From Beijerinckiaceae bacterium (GTDB lineage: Bacteria > Pseudomonadota > Alphaproteobacteria > Rhizobiales > Beijerinckiaceae): 64,000 nucleotides of DNA. The notes beneath the pieces are model-generated. The model was given only the letters and a program-made list of their open reading frames with translations. It was not told where the DNA came from and ran no database searches. This document shows positions 46,374-54,288 of the stretch, one piece after another (within the stretch, counting starts at the first letter, position 1; the number at the start of each line of letters is the position of its first letter). A program made the position numbers and the translations under genes. The stretch is from the NCBI GenBank assembly GCA_004564215.1, contig CP024846.1, positions 2,170,001 to 2,234,000 of the forward strand, read 5' to 3'.

Positions 46374-47227
46374 TGGCGCAAGAAATGACGAATTTGCCAG
46401 AGTATCGGGTTACCATGGCTCGGTTGGAGCAGGTGAAGCGAGAAAGCTCGACCGGAGTAGAATATTGGCACGCCAGGGAAATCAACGAGATTCTCGGCTA
46501 TCCGAATTGGCGAGAGTTCGAGAATGTGCTCAGCCGCGCAAGGGATGCTTTTAGAAAAAACGGCGTTGACCCCTCCCATCAGATTGTGTTGACGCACAAA
46601 CTGATGGGAGTTGGAAAGGGTGCCAAGCTCCGAGGTGACGACTATTTTCTAAGCCGCTCGGCCTGTTATCTCATCACTATGAACGGCGACCCCTCGAAAC
46701 CGGAGATCGCGGCAGCGCAGGCATATTTCGCTGTTCAGACGCGACGAATGGAAGAGCAAGATGCTCAATCGAGTGACGAAAAACGCCTTGAACTACGCGA
46801 TAAAGTTGCGCAGTCACACAAGTTAGTCAGCGGAGTTGCCCAAGAAGCCGGTGTCAGGAGCGCCATGCAGGGTGTGTTTCACGATGCGCGCTATCAAGGG
46901 CTTTACGGCATGAACCTAAAAGACGTGAAAAGGAAAAAAGGAATCCCCGAAAAGCTTCCTCTTTATGATGTTGCTGGTCCGCTTGAACTTTCTGCCAATG
47001 ACTTTCAGATGAATCTAGCAGCCGAGGTGCTCAAGCAGGAAAATGTTAAAGGCGAGCAAAGCGCGATACGAACGAACAAAAGCGTCGCGGATCGGGTGCG
47101 AAAGGCGATGAAGGATAGCGGCGCCACGCTACCCGAAAATCTGCCAATTGAGTCGCCCATTAAGGAGCTGAAGAAGCGATTCGGTGAGCAAAAAAAATTG
47201 GCGCGTCCTATCGATCCTTCCATCTAG
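46373..47227 (+). CDS. dinD: Transposon cargo: DNA damage-inducible protein D (DinD) homologue
   Basis: A 284-residue protein with the DinD hallmarks: GVEYWHAREINEILGYPNWREF near the N-terminus (BRO-N/AntA-like), DDYFLSRSACYLITMNGDPSKPEIAAAQ with AYFAVQTRR (about 103-139), GLYGMNLKDVKRKKGI, and the C-terminal TLPENLPIESPIKELKKR. E. coli DinD is an SOS protein that inhibits RecA filaments in vitro. The ATG is preceded by AGGA at about 8 bp. It is the only plus-strand gene in the right half of the transposon, and its 3' end overlaps the convergent small gene by 20 bp. Confidence 0.85.
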   Translation: MAQEMTNLPEYRVTMARLEQVKRESSTGVEYWHAREINEILGYPNWREFENVLSRARDAFRKNGVDPSHQIVLTHKLMGVGKGAKLRGDDYFLSRSACYLITMNGDPSKPEIAAAQAYFAVQTRRMEEQDAQSSDEKRLELRDKVAQSHKLVSGVAQEAGVRSAMQGVFHDARYQGLYGMNLKDVKRKKGIPEKLPLYDVAGPLELSANDFQMNLAAEVLKQENVKGEQSAIRTNKSVADRVRKAMKDSGATLPENLPIESPIKELKKRFGEQKKLARPIDPSI

Positions 47228-47444
47228 ATTTCGCAGCTTTCTTCGCGATCTCAACCTTCCGCTCTGAGGTGAGTCTCTTAGCTCGCGCCGCGCCGCCCTT
47301 TCGGCCAAGCTCAGCGGCGGCTTTGTCCTTCCCTGTCTCGGCGCCGTAATCTTCTGGCTCTTCGCCCGTGGCAATACGCATGACTTTGACGGCTGCGCCG
47401 ATAACGTCGGCGGGGCGCCTCTCGCCTTTAGGACCGCGAGGCAT
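47208..47444 (-). CDS. Transposon cargo: small basic protein with KGG-like motif
   Basis: A 78-residue protein with MPRGPKGERRPADVIGAAVK at the start and a Lys/Arg/Ala-rich C-terminus, GRKGGAARAKRLTSERK followed by EIAKKAAKSRW. Similar small proteins are common on alphaproteobacterial chromosomes and plasmids, function unknown; nucleic-acid binding is plausible from the charge. GGGAG lies 8 bp before the ATG, and its start overlaps the upstream stop codon (TAATG), so it is the second gene of a two-gene unit. Confidence 0.7.
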   Translation of the reverse strand: MPRGPKGERRPADVIGAAVKVMRIATGEEPEDYGAETGKDKAAAELGRKGGAARAKRLTSERKVEIAKKAAKSRWKDR

Positions 47445-47662
47445 TACTTGTCTCCCGCATGCTTGCGGATAAAGGCGGCGATCTGTTCCCTTAACTGAAC
47501 GGTTTTATATTTATCGTCGATGAATACCGCCTGTTCCGCGATATGCGCCTTAAGCTTATCCGGTAAGCTAGCCCATTGTCGAATAACAGCCCAACCCAGA
47601 CGCCGTATGATGTGTTCGTCGTCGCTTACGTTCGGGGGATTAAATGCCTTGATGTCGTCCAT
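47444..47662 (-). CDS. Transposon cargo: 72-residue hypothetical protein
   Basis: A small protein (MDDIKAFNPPNVSDDEHIIR...) predicted helical and charged, with no family recognised. The ATG at 47662 is chosen because a perfect AGGAGG lies 8 bp upstream; a longer version starting at ATG 47692 is possible. It is coupled to the KGG-like gene by a 1-nt stop/start overlap. The pair's layout resembles small two-gene modules such as toxin-antitoxin loci, but no toxin fold is evident. Confidence 0.6.
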   Translation of the reverse strand: MDDIKAFNPPNVSDDEHIIRRLGWAVIRQWASLPDKLKAHIAEQAVFIDDKYKTVQLREQIAAFIRKHAGDK

Positions 47663-47735
47663 GAGCGCGGCCTCCTGCTTTGCGCTAAGCATATCATGGG
47701 AGATCAGGGACGCGCGAGGGAAAGTCAACCGCCTC

Positions 47736-47758
47736 AAATTTCAAACTGAGACACTACC
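47736..47758 (-). repeat. Right inverted terminal repeat of the transposon
   Basis: 23 bp, AAATTT...CACTACC, the exact reverse complement of 43874-43896. Confidence 0.92.
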
Positions 47759-47766
47759 CCCCCGCG
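47759..47766 (+). repeat. Right copy of the 8-bp target site duplication (CCCCCGCG)
   Basis: Identical to 43866-43873 and immediately outside the right terminal repeat. Confidence 0.85.
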
Positions 47767-47796
47767 CCTTCCCTTGCTGAGCGCTCGATCCGGCGG

Positions 47797-49059
47797 TCAG
47801 CCCGGATGTTTGAAGATCAAGCAGGCGTTGGTGCCACCGAAACCGAAGGAGTTCGATAGGACGAATTCGACCTCGCGTTTGCGCGGCGTATGCGGCACGA
47901 GATCTAGGGTGGTTTCCACGGATACGTGATCCAGATTGAGCGTCGGCGGTACGGTCTGGTCGCGGATCGCCATGATCGAAAAAATCGCTTCCACGGCGCC
48001 GGCCGCGCCGAGAAGATGTCCGATGGCCGATTTCGTCGACGACATGGAAAGCGAATGTTCGCGATTGCCGATCACCCGCTCAACCGCTCGAATCTCGATT
48101 TCATCGCCAAGCGGCGTCGAGGTTCCATGCGCATTGATATAATCGATGTCGCTCGGGCCGATTCCGGCGCGCTTGATGGCGGCTGTCATGGCCCGATAAG
48201 CCCCGTCGCCGCTCTCTTCCGGCGCGGTAATGTGGTAGGCGTCGCCCGACATGCCGTAGCCGACGATCTCGGCGTAAATCTTGGCGCCCCGCGCCTTGGC
48301 GTGTTCGTATTCTTCGAGAACGACGCAGCCGGCGCCTTCGCCCATGACAAACCCGTCGCGGTCCCGGTCGTAAGGCCGCGAAGCTCGCGTCGGCTCGTCG
48401 TTGAAATTGGTCGACAAAGCCCGACAGGCTGCAAATCCGGCGATGCCGATGCGGTTGATTGCCGATTCGGCGCCGCCCGCCACCATGACGTCGGCGTCTT
48501 CCAAGGCGACCAGCCGGGCCGCATCGCCGATTGCATGGGTGCCCGTCGCGCAGGCGGTTACGACCGAATGATTGGGGCCCCTCAGCCCATGCTGAATCGA
48601 GACATAGCCGCCCGCGAGGTTGATCAGGCGACCGGGAATAAAAAACGGCGAAACGCGCCGGGGGCCTTTTTCCTTCAGGACGATCGCGGTTTCCGCAATG
48701 CCGCCCAGGCCTCCGATTCCCGCTCCTATGAGAACGCCGGTCTTGACTTGCTCTTCATAGGTTTTGGGAGCCCAGCCGGCATCCTCGAGCGCCTGCGTTG
48801 CGGCGGCGACGGCATAAAGGATGAAATCGTCGACCTTGCGTTGTTCCTTAGGCTCCATCCATTGATCGGGATTGAAGCTCGCGTCGCTGCCGTCGCCACG
48901 GGGAATCGGCATCGCTATTTTGCAGGCCAGATCCGAGACGTCGAATTCTTCGATGCGGCGGGCACCGCTTTTCCCGTCCAACAGGCGACTCCAGCTTGGC
49001 TCGACCCCGCAAGCAAGCGGCGAGATCATGCCAAGTCCCGTAACAACCACCCTCCGCAT
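47797..49059 (-). CDS. fabF: Beta-ketoacyl-ACP synthase II (FabF)
   Basis: FabF condenses malonyl-ACP with growing acyl-ACP in fatty-acid elongation. The 420-residue product has the Cys-His-His triad: C170 in SVVTACATGTHAIG, His in INAHGTSTPLGD and His in TKSAIGHLLGAAGAVE. The C-terminal SNSFGFGGTNACLIF is also present. It lies downstream of acpP. The transposon inserted just beyond its 3' end (about 30 bp), cutting it off from mltG. Confidence 0.97.
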   Translation of the reverse strand: MRRVVVTGLGMISPLACGVEPSWSRLLDGKSGARRIEEFDVSDLACKIAMPIPRGDGSDASFNPDQWMEPKEQRKVDDFILYAVAAATQALEDAGWAPKTYEEQVKTGVLIGAGIGGLGGIAETAIVLKEKGPRRVSPFFIPGRLINLAGGYVSIQHGLRGPNHSVVTACATGTHAIGDAARLVALEDADVMVAGGAESAINRIGIAGFAACRALSTNFNDEPTRASRPYDRDRDGFVMGEGAGCVVLEEYEHAKARGAKIYAEIVGYGMSGDAYHITAPEESGDGAYRAMTAAIKRAGIGPSDIDYINAHGTSTPLGDEIEIRAVERVIGNREHSLSMSSTKSAIGHLLGAAGAVEAIFSIMAIRDQTVPPTLNLDHVSVETTLDLVPHTPRKREVEFVLSNSFGFGGTNACLIFKHPG

Positions 49060-49201
49060 CTCTACGACCTTGCCACCATATCCTCGGGTTAAACGGTCCC
49101 CCGTCCCTTTCTACAATCGCCGCAGCCCCTAAAGGCAGCGTCTTCCTTCGATGGAGACTCCATCCGAATACGCTGCCTTCGGTCGGACCAACGTCAAAAA
49201 T

Positions 49202-49441
49202 TCAAGCGGCGGACGCCTTTTCAAGGAACTTTATGGCGTCGCCCACGGTCACGATCGTTTCCGCGGCATCGTCTGGAATCTCGACGCTGAATTCCTCTTC
49301 GAAAGCCATGACGAGTTCGACCGTATCGAGAGAATCGGCGCCAAGGTCTTCCATGAAATTTGCGTTGTCGACCACTTTGTCGGCATCGACACCGAGGTGC
49401 TCAATTACAATCTTTTTTACGCGCTCGGCGACATCGCTCAT
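49202..49441 (-). CDS. acpP: Acyl carrier protein
   Basis: The 79-residue acidic protein carries growing acyl chains on a 4'-phosphopantetheine attached to S37 in the motif [15 protein letters not shown]. Length and sequence are standard. It lies 142 bp upstream of fabF. The 250-bp gap on its upstream side probably includes its own promoter, as acpP is normally transcribed strongly. Confidence 0.98.
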   Translation of the reverse strand: MSDVAERVKKIVIEHLGVDADKVVDNANFMEDLGADSLDTVELVMAFEEEFSVEIPDDAAETIVTVGDAIKFLEKASAA

Positions 49442-49691
49442 GGTTTTCTGATCCTCGTCCTAACGATTTGGCGCCACGGGCCAGCGTTAACGCGGTGCAG
49501 GTCGGATATGGGAAAAGATTGGGCAAAGAAATTTGCCGCACCCTTGACCATGATCCCCCCGGGGCAAAGTTCGACTTTGCCTTAATCTTCCCCGCGAATT
49601 GCCGTCCCAGTCGCTTAAGCGTGGTTGGTAACATACTTCAATGCGGTTGGCGAGAGCCGGCGCGGCCCCCGCAATCAGGGCAGTACCACAT

Positions 49692-50429
49692 TCAAATCAT
49701 TGCCATTCCTCCATTTACATGGAGGGTCTGACCGGTGACATAGGAGGCTTCCGTGCTGGCCAGATAAACGACCGCCGCGGCGACGTCGGCGCCGCTTCCC
49801 AGCCGTCCCATCGGGATGGTCGCGAGAATTGCCTCTTTCTGTTTTTCATTCAGGGCATCGGTCATCGGGCTTTCGATGAAGCCGGGGGCAATACAATTGA
49901 CGGTCACGTTGCGGCTCGCCACTTCGGCGGCCAAGCTCTTGCACATGCCAATCATTCCCGCCTTCGCGGCTGCGTAATTGCCCTGTCCCGCATTGCCAGT
50001 GACGCCGACGACCGAGCTGATCCCGATAATGCGTCCGTGCCGCTTGCGCAACATGCCCTTGAGGCAGGCCCGGGAAAGCCGAAAAGCCGCGGTCAGATTG
50101 AGGTTGAGGACCGTGTCCCATTCCTCGTCCTTCATCCGCATGAAGAGATTATCCCTGGTCACTCCGGCATTGTTGACGAGAATATCGATGCTTCCCATTG
50201 CCGCTTCGGCGGCGGGCACAAGCGCTTCCGTCGCAGCCTTATGGGCAAGGTCGCACGGAAAAACATGGACGTCAGTTTCGATTTCGGCGGCGAGGGCATC
50301 GAGCGCGTCGCGTCGCGTCCCCGAAAGCCCGACGATGGCGCCGCGTTCGTGTAAGGCGCGGGCGATCGATTTGCCAAGACCGCCGCTCGCGCCCGTTACG
50401 AGGGCTGTTTTTCCGGTAAGATCGAACAT
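49692..50429 (-). CDS. fabG: 3-oxoacyl-ACP reductase FabG
   Basis: NADPH-dependent short-chain dehydrogenase of 245 residues that reduces 3-ketoacyl-ACP. It shows the cofactor motif TGASGGLGKSIA (residues 12-23), LVNNAGVTRDNL, the catalytic Ser in GISSVVGVTGN, and YxxxK in GNYAAAKAGM. The C-terminal VTGQTLHVNGGMAMI is typical. It lies between fabD (40 bp upstream) and acpP. Confidence 0.97.
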   Translation of the reverse strand: MFDLTGKTALVTGASGGLGKSIARALHERGAIVGLSGTRRDALDALAAEIETDVHVFPCDLAHKAATEALVPAAEAAMGSIDILVNNAGVTRDNLFMRMKDEEWDTVLNLNLTAAFRLSRACLKGMLRKRHGRIIGISSVVGVTGNAGQGNYAAAKAGMIGMCKSLAAEVASRNVTVNCIAPGFIESPMTDALNEKQKEAILATIPMGRLGSGADVAAAVVYLASTEASYVTGQTLHVNGGMAMI

Positions 50430-50469
50430 CTAAAAGCAGCTCCCGATGACGGCGTATAAAACGCAGGGC

Positions 50470-51423
50470 TCAAGCCTGAGCCTTATAGATATCGATATCG
50501 GCTGGGATTCCTACCGAAATCCCGCTCGCCGCCTCGGCTATTCGCTTGACGAGTCCCGAGAGGACCTTCCCGGCGCCGCACTCGACAAACAGCGTAATCC
50601 CCTGGTTTGCCATAAAAACCATGCTTTCCCGCCAGCGCACGCGGCCGGTGACTTGCGCCACGAGCAACCTGCGGATCTCGTCGGGATCGATGACTGGCGC
50701 GGCCATGACGTTCGAGACGAGGGGAACGCAAGGCGGCTTGATGACGGCCAAAGCCAACGCCTCGGCCATCGCCTCGGCTGCCGGTTGCATCAATGCGCAA
50801 TGAAAAGGGGCGGAGACGGGCAGAAGAATTGAACGCCGCGCGCCTTTTTGCTTGGCGAGCTCCATTGCCCGCTGCACGGCGGCATTGGATCCCGACACGA
50901 CCACTTGACCGCCGCCATTGTCGTTGGCGACGTCGCAGACGGCACCGTTGCCGGTTTCCTGAGCTGCTTGCTTGGCGATGGGTAAAACCGCATCATATTC
51001 GAGCCCAAGCACCGCTGCCATTGCGCCCTCGCCGGGCGGCACGGCATCCTGCATGGCAAGGCCGCGCACGCGCAGCAGTTTTGCCGCTTGCCCGACGCTC
51101 AAAGAGCCGGCCGCGGCGAGGGCCGAATATTCGCCGAGCGAATGACCTGCCACAAAGCTCGCATCCCGGGCGAGATCGAGGCCGGCCTCCGCTTCAAGAA
51201 CCCGGACGGCGGCCAGACTCGCGGCCAGCAAGGCAGGTTGAGCATTCGCGGTCAGGGTGAGCTCGTCTTGCGGACCCTCGAACATCAACGCGGAAAGCTT
51301 CTGCCCTAACACGTCGTCGACTTCGGCGAGAACCGCGCGGGCCTGCGGAAATGCTTCCGCGAGGGCTTTTCCCATGCCCACGACCTGAGACCCCTGTCCG
51401 GGAAAAACGAAAGCCTTGGACAT
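50470..51423 (-). CDS. fabD: Malonyl-CoA:ACP transacylase FabD
   Basis: FabD loads malonyl groups onto ACP. The 317-residue product begins MSKAFVFPGQGSQVVGMGK and has the nucleophile S95 in VAGHSLGEYSALAA and the catalytic His in SAPFHCALMQP. ATG at 51423 is preferred; the frame is open to 51495 without homology. It is the first gene of the fabD-fabG-acpP-fabF cluster. Confidence 0.97.
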   Translation of the reverse strand: MSKAFVFPGQGSQVVGMGKALAEAFPQARAVLAEVDDVLGQKLSALMFEGPQDELTLTANAQPALLAASLAAVRVLEAEAGLDLARDASFVAGHSLGEYSALAAAGSLSVGQAAKLLRVRGLAMQDAVPPGEGAMAAVLGLEYDAVLPIAKQAAQETGNGAVCDVANDNGGGQVVVSGSNAAVQRAMELAKQKGARRSILLPVSAPFHCALMQPAAEAMAEALALAVIKPPCVPLVSNVMAAPVIDPDEIRRLLVAQVTGRVRWRESMVFMANQGITLFVECGAGKVLSGLVKRIAEAASGISVGIPADIDIYKAQA

Positions 51424-51742
51424 CCCATCCCGTATTGATTTTTTGCCGCGTTCGTTGCGAGCGCAGCGACTCGCATTGCGACTGGCGCAAGTCAAGTGGC
51501 TCGGTCGAAAAACCCGTTCCTTGTCAGCGGCCTTGTTTGAGAGGCTGCAAACTACCGCTCAAAGCAAGAGAATCGGGCCGGAACTCCGATCCGCAACAAA
51601 AATGCAACACGCCGCGAAATTGCAGCGCGTTTGCGCGTTTCAGAGGCCGTTGTGGCGCTGGCACGCTTGTTAGGTTTTCTTCGAGTGGTAAGAGTCGTTG
51701 CTGACAATGACGACAAGTCAAATGAAAGAGGGGAGTGATTCC

Positions 51743-52486
51743 ATGAAGCGAGACTTCTTGCGGTGTCTGGCCGGCGGTGCAGCCGGTTTACTTTTGACCG
51801 GAGCATCGGCCTTTGCAGCGGATCTTCCCTTGGCTCCCATGCCTGCCCCGCCGCCGGTCTTTACCTGGACTGGTTTTGAGCTCGGCGCGCAAGTCGGCGG
51901 GGGATGGAATCAGACGAGGTTTAACCTTCCTCCCTTTTCCCAAAGCTACAATGGCGCGGGTGTTTTCGGGGGTCTGCACGTCGGCTTCAACTATCAGCTG
52001 ATGGGGCCGCTCGTTGTCGGCGTCCAGGGCGAATATAACTTCGCCGGCATCACGGCACACCGCAGTTCGTTCCCGCTTGATTATCTGACCACGTCGGTCC
52101 GCCAATTTGGATCAGCGGACGCCCGCGTCGGCATCGCCTTCGACCACATTCTCCTCTATGCAATCGGCGGCTTCGCTTATGGCGACATCCGCAACTCCGT
52201 CCAACTGGCCGGCTTCCCGATCTCCCGCTTCTTCGCCATGAACCGCTATGGCTACGATGTCGGCGGCGGTATCGAATACAACTTCGCTGGCAATTGGACC
52301 GCGCGGGTCGAGTATCGCTATTATGATTTTGGTCGCCGGGGCTTCAACGACGCTGGGTTCCCGACCCCTCTCTTGCCTTTCGCTATTCCTAACCACAGCA
52401 CAAGAGAGACCATGCAGACCGCGCGCGTCGGCCTGACCTACAAATTTGGCTGGGGAGCCGCCGCTCCGGTCGTCGCGAAATACTGA
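51743..52486 (+). CDS. Outer-membrane beta-barrel protein (Omp25/Omp31-like)
   Basis: A 247-residue protein with a signal peptide (residues 1-24, ending AFA). It continues DLPLAPMPAPPPVFTWTGFELGAQVGGGW, a start typical of the Rhizobiales Omp25/31 family of eight-stranded barrels. Alternating amphipathic strands follow (VGFNYQLMGPLVVGVQGEYN, ALLYAIGGFAYGDI-like, WTARVEYRYYDFG), ending in LTYKFGW. AGGGGAG precedes the ATG. It has its own terminator at 52547. Confidence 0.88.
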   Translation: MKRDFLRCLAGGAAGLLLTGASAFAADLPLAPMPAPPPVFTWTGFELGAQVGGGWNQTRFNLPPFSQSYNGAGVFGGLHVGFNYQLMGPLVVGVQGEYNFAGITAHRSSFPLDYLTTSVRQFGSADARVGIAFDHILLYAIGGFAYGDIRNSVQLAGFPISRFFAMNRYGYDVGGGIEYNFAGNWTARVEYRYYDFGRRGFNDAGFPTPLLPFAIPNHSTRETMQTARVGLTYKFGWGAAAPVVAKY

Positions 52487-52546
52487 GTAAAGCTGCCGGC
52501 CTGAGATTAGACCGCGAGGTTTGATCAAAAGCGCCTTGGTAGCCGT

Positions 52547-52590
52547 GGAACGCCGTCGCGGTTCTTGACCGTGGCGGCGTTTCCGCTTTT
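52547..52590 (+). terminator. Terminator after the outer-membrane protein gene
   Basis: A long hairpin: left arm 52547-52562 (GGAACGCCGTCGCGGT), right arm 52568-52584 (ACCGTGGCGGCGTTTCC). It has a few mismatches and a 5-nt loop, followed by GCTTTT. It lies 60 bp after the stop codon. Confidence 0.6.
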
Positions 52591-52709
52591 AGGCGCCTCT
52601 TTAGGCGCGCATAACACCTCGGCGGGCTGTGAATGCCCTTGCGCCCGCAGCCTGCCTGATCAAGATCTTCCAAGTCGAATCACGCGCAAAATGCGAAGGC
52701 AGATGTCCG

Positions 52710-53126
52710 ATGCCTGAAATTCCCGGTAAAGCTTGTGCCGAATGCAGTCTGTGTTGCAGGGTTCTCGAAATCGTCGAATTTGCAAAGCCGCCTGGCAAAT
52801 TATGCGAGCACTGCGGATCCTCGGGCGGTTGCGGCGTCTATGAGACAAGACCCAATGTGTGCCGCGATTACGAATGCCTCTGGAAGAGCGACCGCACTTT
52901 AAGCTCGCGTTTGCGGCCCGATCGGGTCGGAACGCTCCTGATGGAAGATCCTGATTCCGATGAATATCGGGCCGTCTGCGATCCCGAAAAGCCATTCGCA
53001 TGGCTGACGCCCTTGGTTTTCAAGCATCTCGTCTTCATGGCCAAGAACGGCCGGACTGTCGTGGCTAAGGCAGGATTGAAGTCCTGGCGCGTTCGCGCCA
53101 ACGGCCAATGGGCTCCTTATGTATGA
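52710..53126 (+). CDS. YkgJ-type Cys-cluster (zinc/iron-chelating) protein
   Basis: A 138-residue protein with the Cys cluster CAECSLCCRVLEI near residue 10, then CEHCGSSGGCGVYETRPNVC and YECLW. This spacing belongs to the YkgJ/CxxCxxCC family thought to bind a metal ion. The function is unknown. ATG 52710 gives the usual N-terminus; earlier in-frame starts exist from 52629. Confidence 0.8.
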   Translation: MPEIPGKACAECSLCCRVLEIVEFAKPPGKLCEHCGSSGGCGVYETRPNVCRDYECLWKSDRTLSSRLRPDRVGTLLMEDPDSDEYRAVCDPEKPFAWLTPLVFKHLVFMAKNGRTVVAKAGLKSWRVRANGQWAPYV

Positions 53127-53398
53127 TGTGGCCGGTCAGCCCGCCTGATAGGGCTGGCGCGTGGCGCCGGGACAAATGATCCGCCTCCCCCCTTGCGACG
53201 CGCCTTGCTTCCAAGGCAAATCCTTGTATAAAACGCCTTCGCGACTTCGGCCGGAGGCTGAATGGGAACCCGCTTTGGCGGGCAGGGTCCTTGGATCCGT
53301 TTCCCGGTGTCTCCGCCTTCGTTTGTCCAAATCGAGCCTTTCCTGGGCTCGAAGGGCTCCGCGCCGAGCGTCGCCATGTGAGTAGGAAAGGCAGCCCC

Positions 53399-53848
53399 AT
53401 GGCTCTTTATGAGCATATCTATATGGCGCGTCAGGACATTTCCGCCCAACAGGTGGAAGCGCTGACGGAACAATTCAAGACGATCGTCGAATCCTTCGGC
53501 GGCAAGATCGAAAAGGTCGAATATTGGGGCGTTAAATCGCTCGCCTACCGGATCAAGAAAAACCGGAAGGCGCATTTTTCGCTTCTGAATATCGATGCGC
53601 CTCCCGCTGCGCTCACCGAAATGGAGCGACAGATGGGCATCAACGAGGACATCGTTCGCTTCATGACCATCCGGGTCGAGGCCTTGGAACAAGGTCCGTC
53701 GGTGATGATGCGCAAACGTGACGACGATGATCGCGGCGACCGCTCAGACCGTGGGGATCGCTCCCGCGGCCCGCGCCCGGATCGGGGCGATCGAGGCCCG
53801 AGACGTCCGCGCGATGATGCAGCTGCTGGCGAGGAGGCAAGCTTCTGA
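53399..53848 (+). CDS. rpsF: 30S ribosomal protein S6
   Basis: The 149-residue product begins [20 protein letters not shown] and has the S6 core with [21 protein letters not shown]. An Arg/Asp/Gly-rich tail of about 50 residues ([15 protein letters not shown]) is an extension seen in alphaproteobacterial S6. AGGAAAG precedes the ATG. Its stop codon overlaps the rpsR start (TGATG). Confidence 0.97.
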   Translation: MALYEHIYMARQDISAQQVEALTEQFKTIVESFGGKIEKVEYWGVKSLAYRIKKNRKAHFSLLNIDAPPAALTEMERQMGINEDIVRFMTIRVEALEQGPSVMMRKRDDDDRGDRSDRGDRSRGPRPDRGDRGPRRPRDDAAAGEEASF

Positions 53849-54090
53849 TGACAACTGCAGCCGCACCCCGCAGACCCTTCTTCCGCCGCCGCAAGACCTG
53901 CCCGTTTTCCGGCCCGAACGCGCCCAAGATCGATTATAAGGACACGCGCCTTCTGTCCCGCTACATTTCCGAGCGGGGCAAGATCGTCCCTTCGCGGATC
54001 ACGGCTGTTTCGGCCAAGAAGCAGCGCGAACTCGCAAAGGCGGTCAAACGCGCGCGGTTCCTGGGGCTCTTGCCTTACGTAATCCGGTAA
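53848..54090 (+). CDS. rpsR: 30S ribosomal protein S18
   Basis: The 80-residue protein shows the S18 core: [37 protein letters not shown] and [16 protein letters not shown]18 binds S6 on the 30S platform. It is translationally coupled to rpsF. Confidence 0.98.
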   Translation: MTTAAAPRRPFFRRRKTCPFSGPNAPKIDYKDTRLLSRYISERGKIVPSRITAVSAKKQRELAKAVKRARFLGLLPYVIR

Positions 54091-54288
54091 ATGACAGACA
54101 GCAGTTCGCGCCGGCAGGGAGGTCTGCCTCGGGAGATTTCCTGCCGTGTCGAATTGCTCTAATATGAAGTCGCTAAGAACAAGATAGATCAACCGGCCGT
54201 TCGGCGAGACCGTGCGGTGTTGCTGGGACGAACGGAATTGAAGTTCCGCCGGCCCCTAACCGCCAATTCGGCGGGACAGCAGGTCCTA

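Larger units (their letters stand above)
43874..47758. mobile_element. IS1-like transposon carrying six cargo genes
   Basis: A 3,885-bp element with perfect 23-bp inverted terminal repeats (43874-43896 and 47736-47758, outer bases GGTAGTGTCTCAG) and a perfect 8-bp target duplication. GG-N3-TG ends and 8-bp duplications are typical of the IS1 and IS1595 families, and the encoded transposase is IS1-type. Inside are, in order, an unknown protein (minus), a 77-aa protein (plus), the transposase (minus), a HARE-HTH protein (minus), DinD (plus) and two small proteins (minus). Genes are packed to within 1 kb-scale spacing of nil: the outermost stop codon overlaps the left terminal repeat. The interior is less GC-rich than the flanks. 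The intact ends and duplication suggest recent insertion between mltG and fabF. Confidence 0.88.

Noticed and set aside
47926..49092. 388-codon plus-strand open frame
   Set aside because: Antisense to fabF.
53127..53398. S6:S18 ribosomal leader RNA before rpsF
   Set aside because: Several hairpins are present, but I could not fit the conserved S6:S18-binding bulge with confidence.
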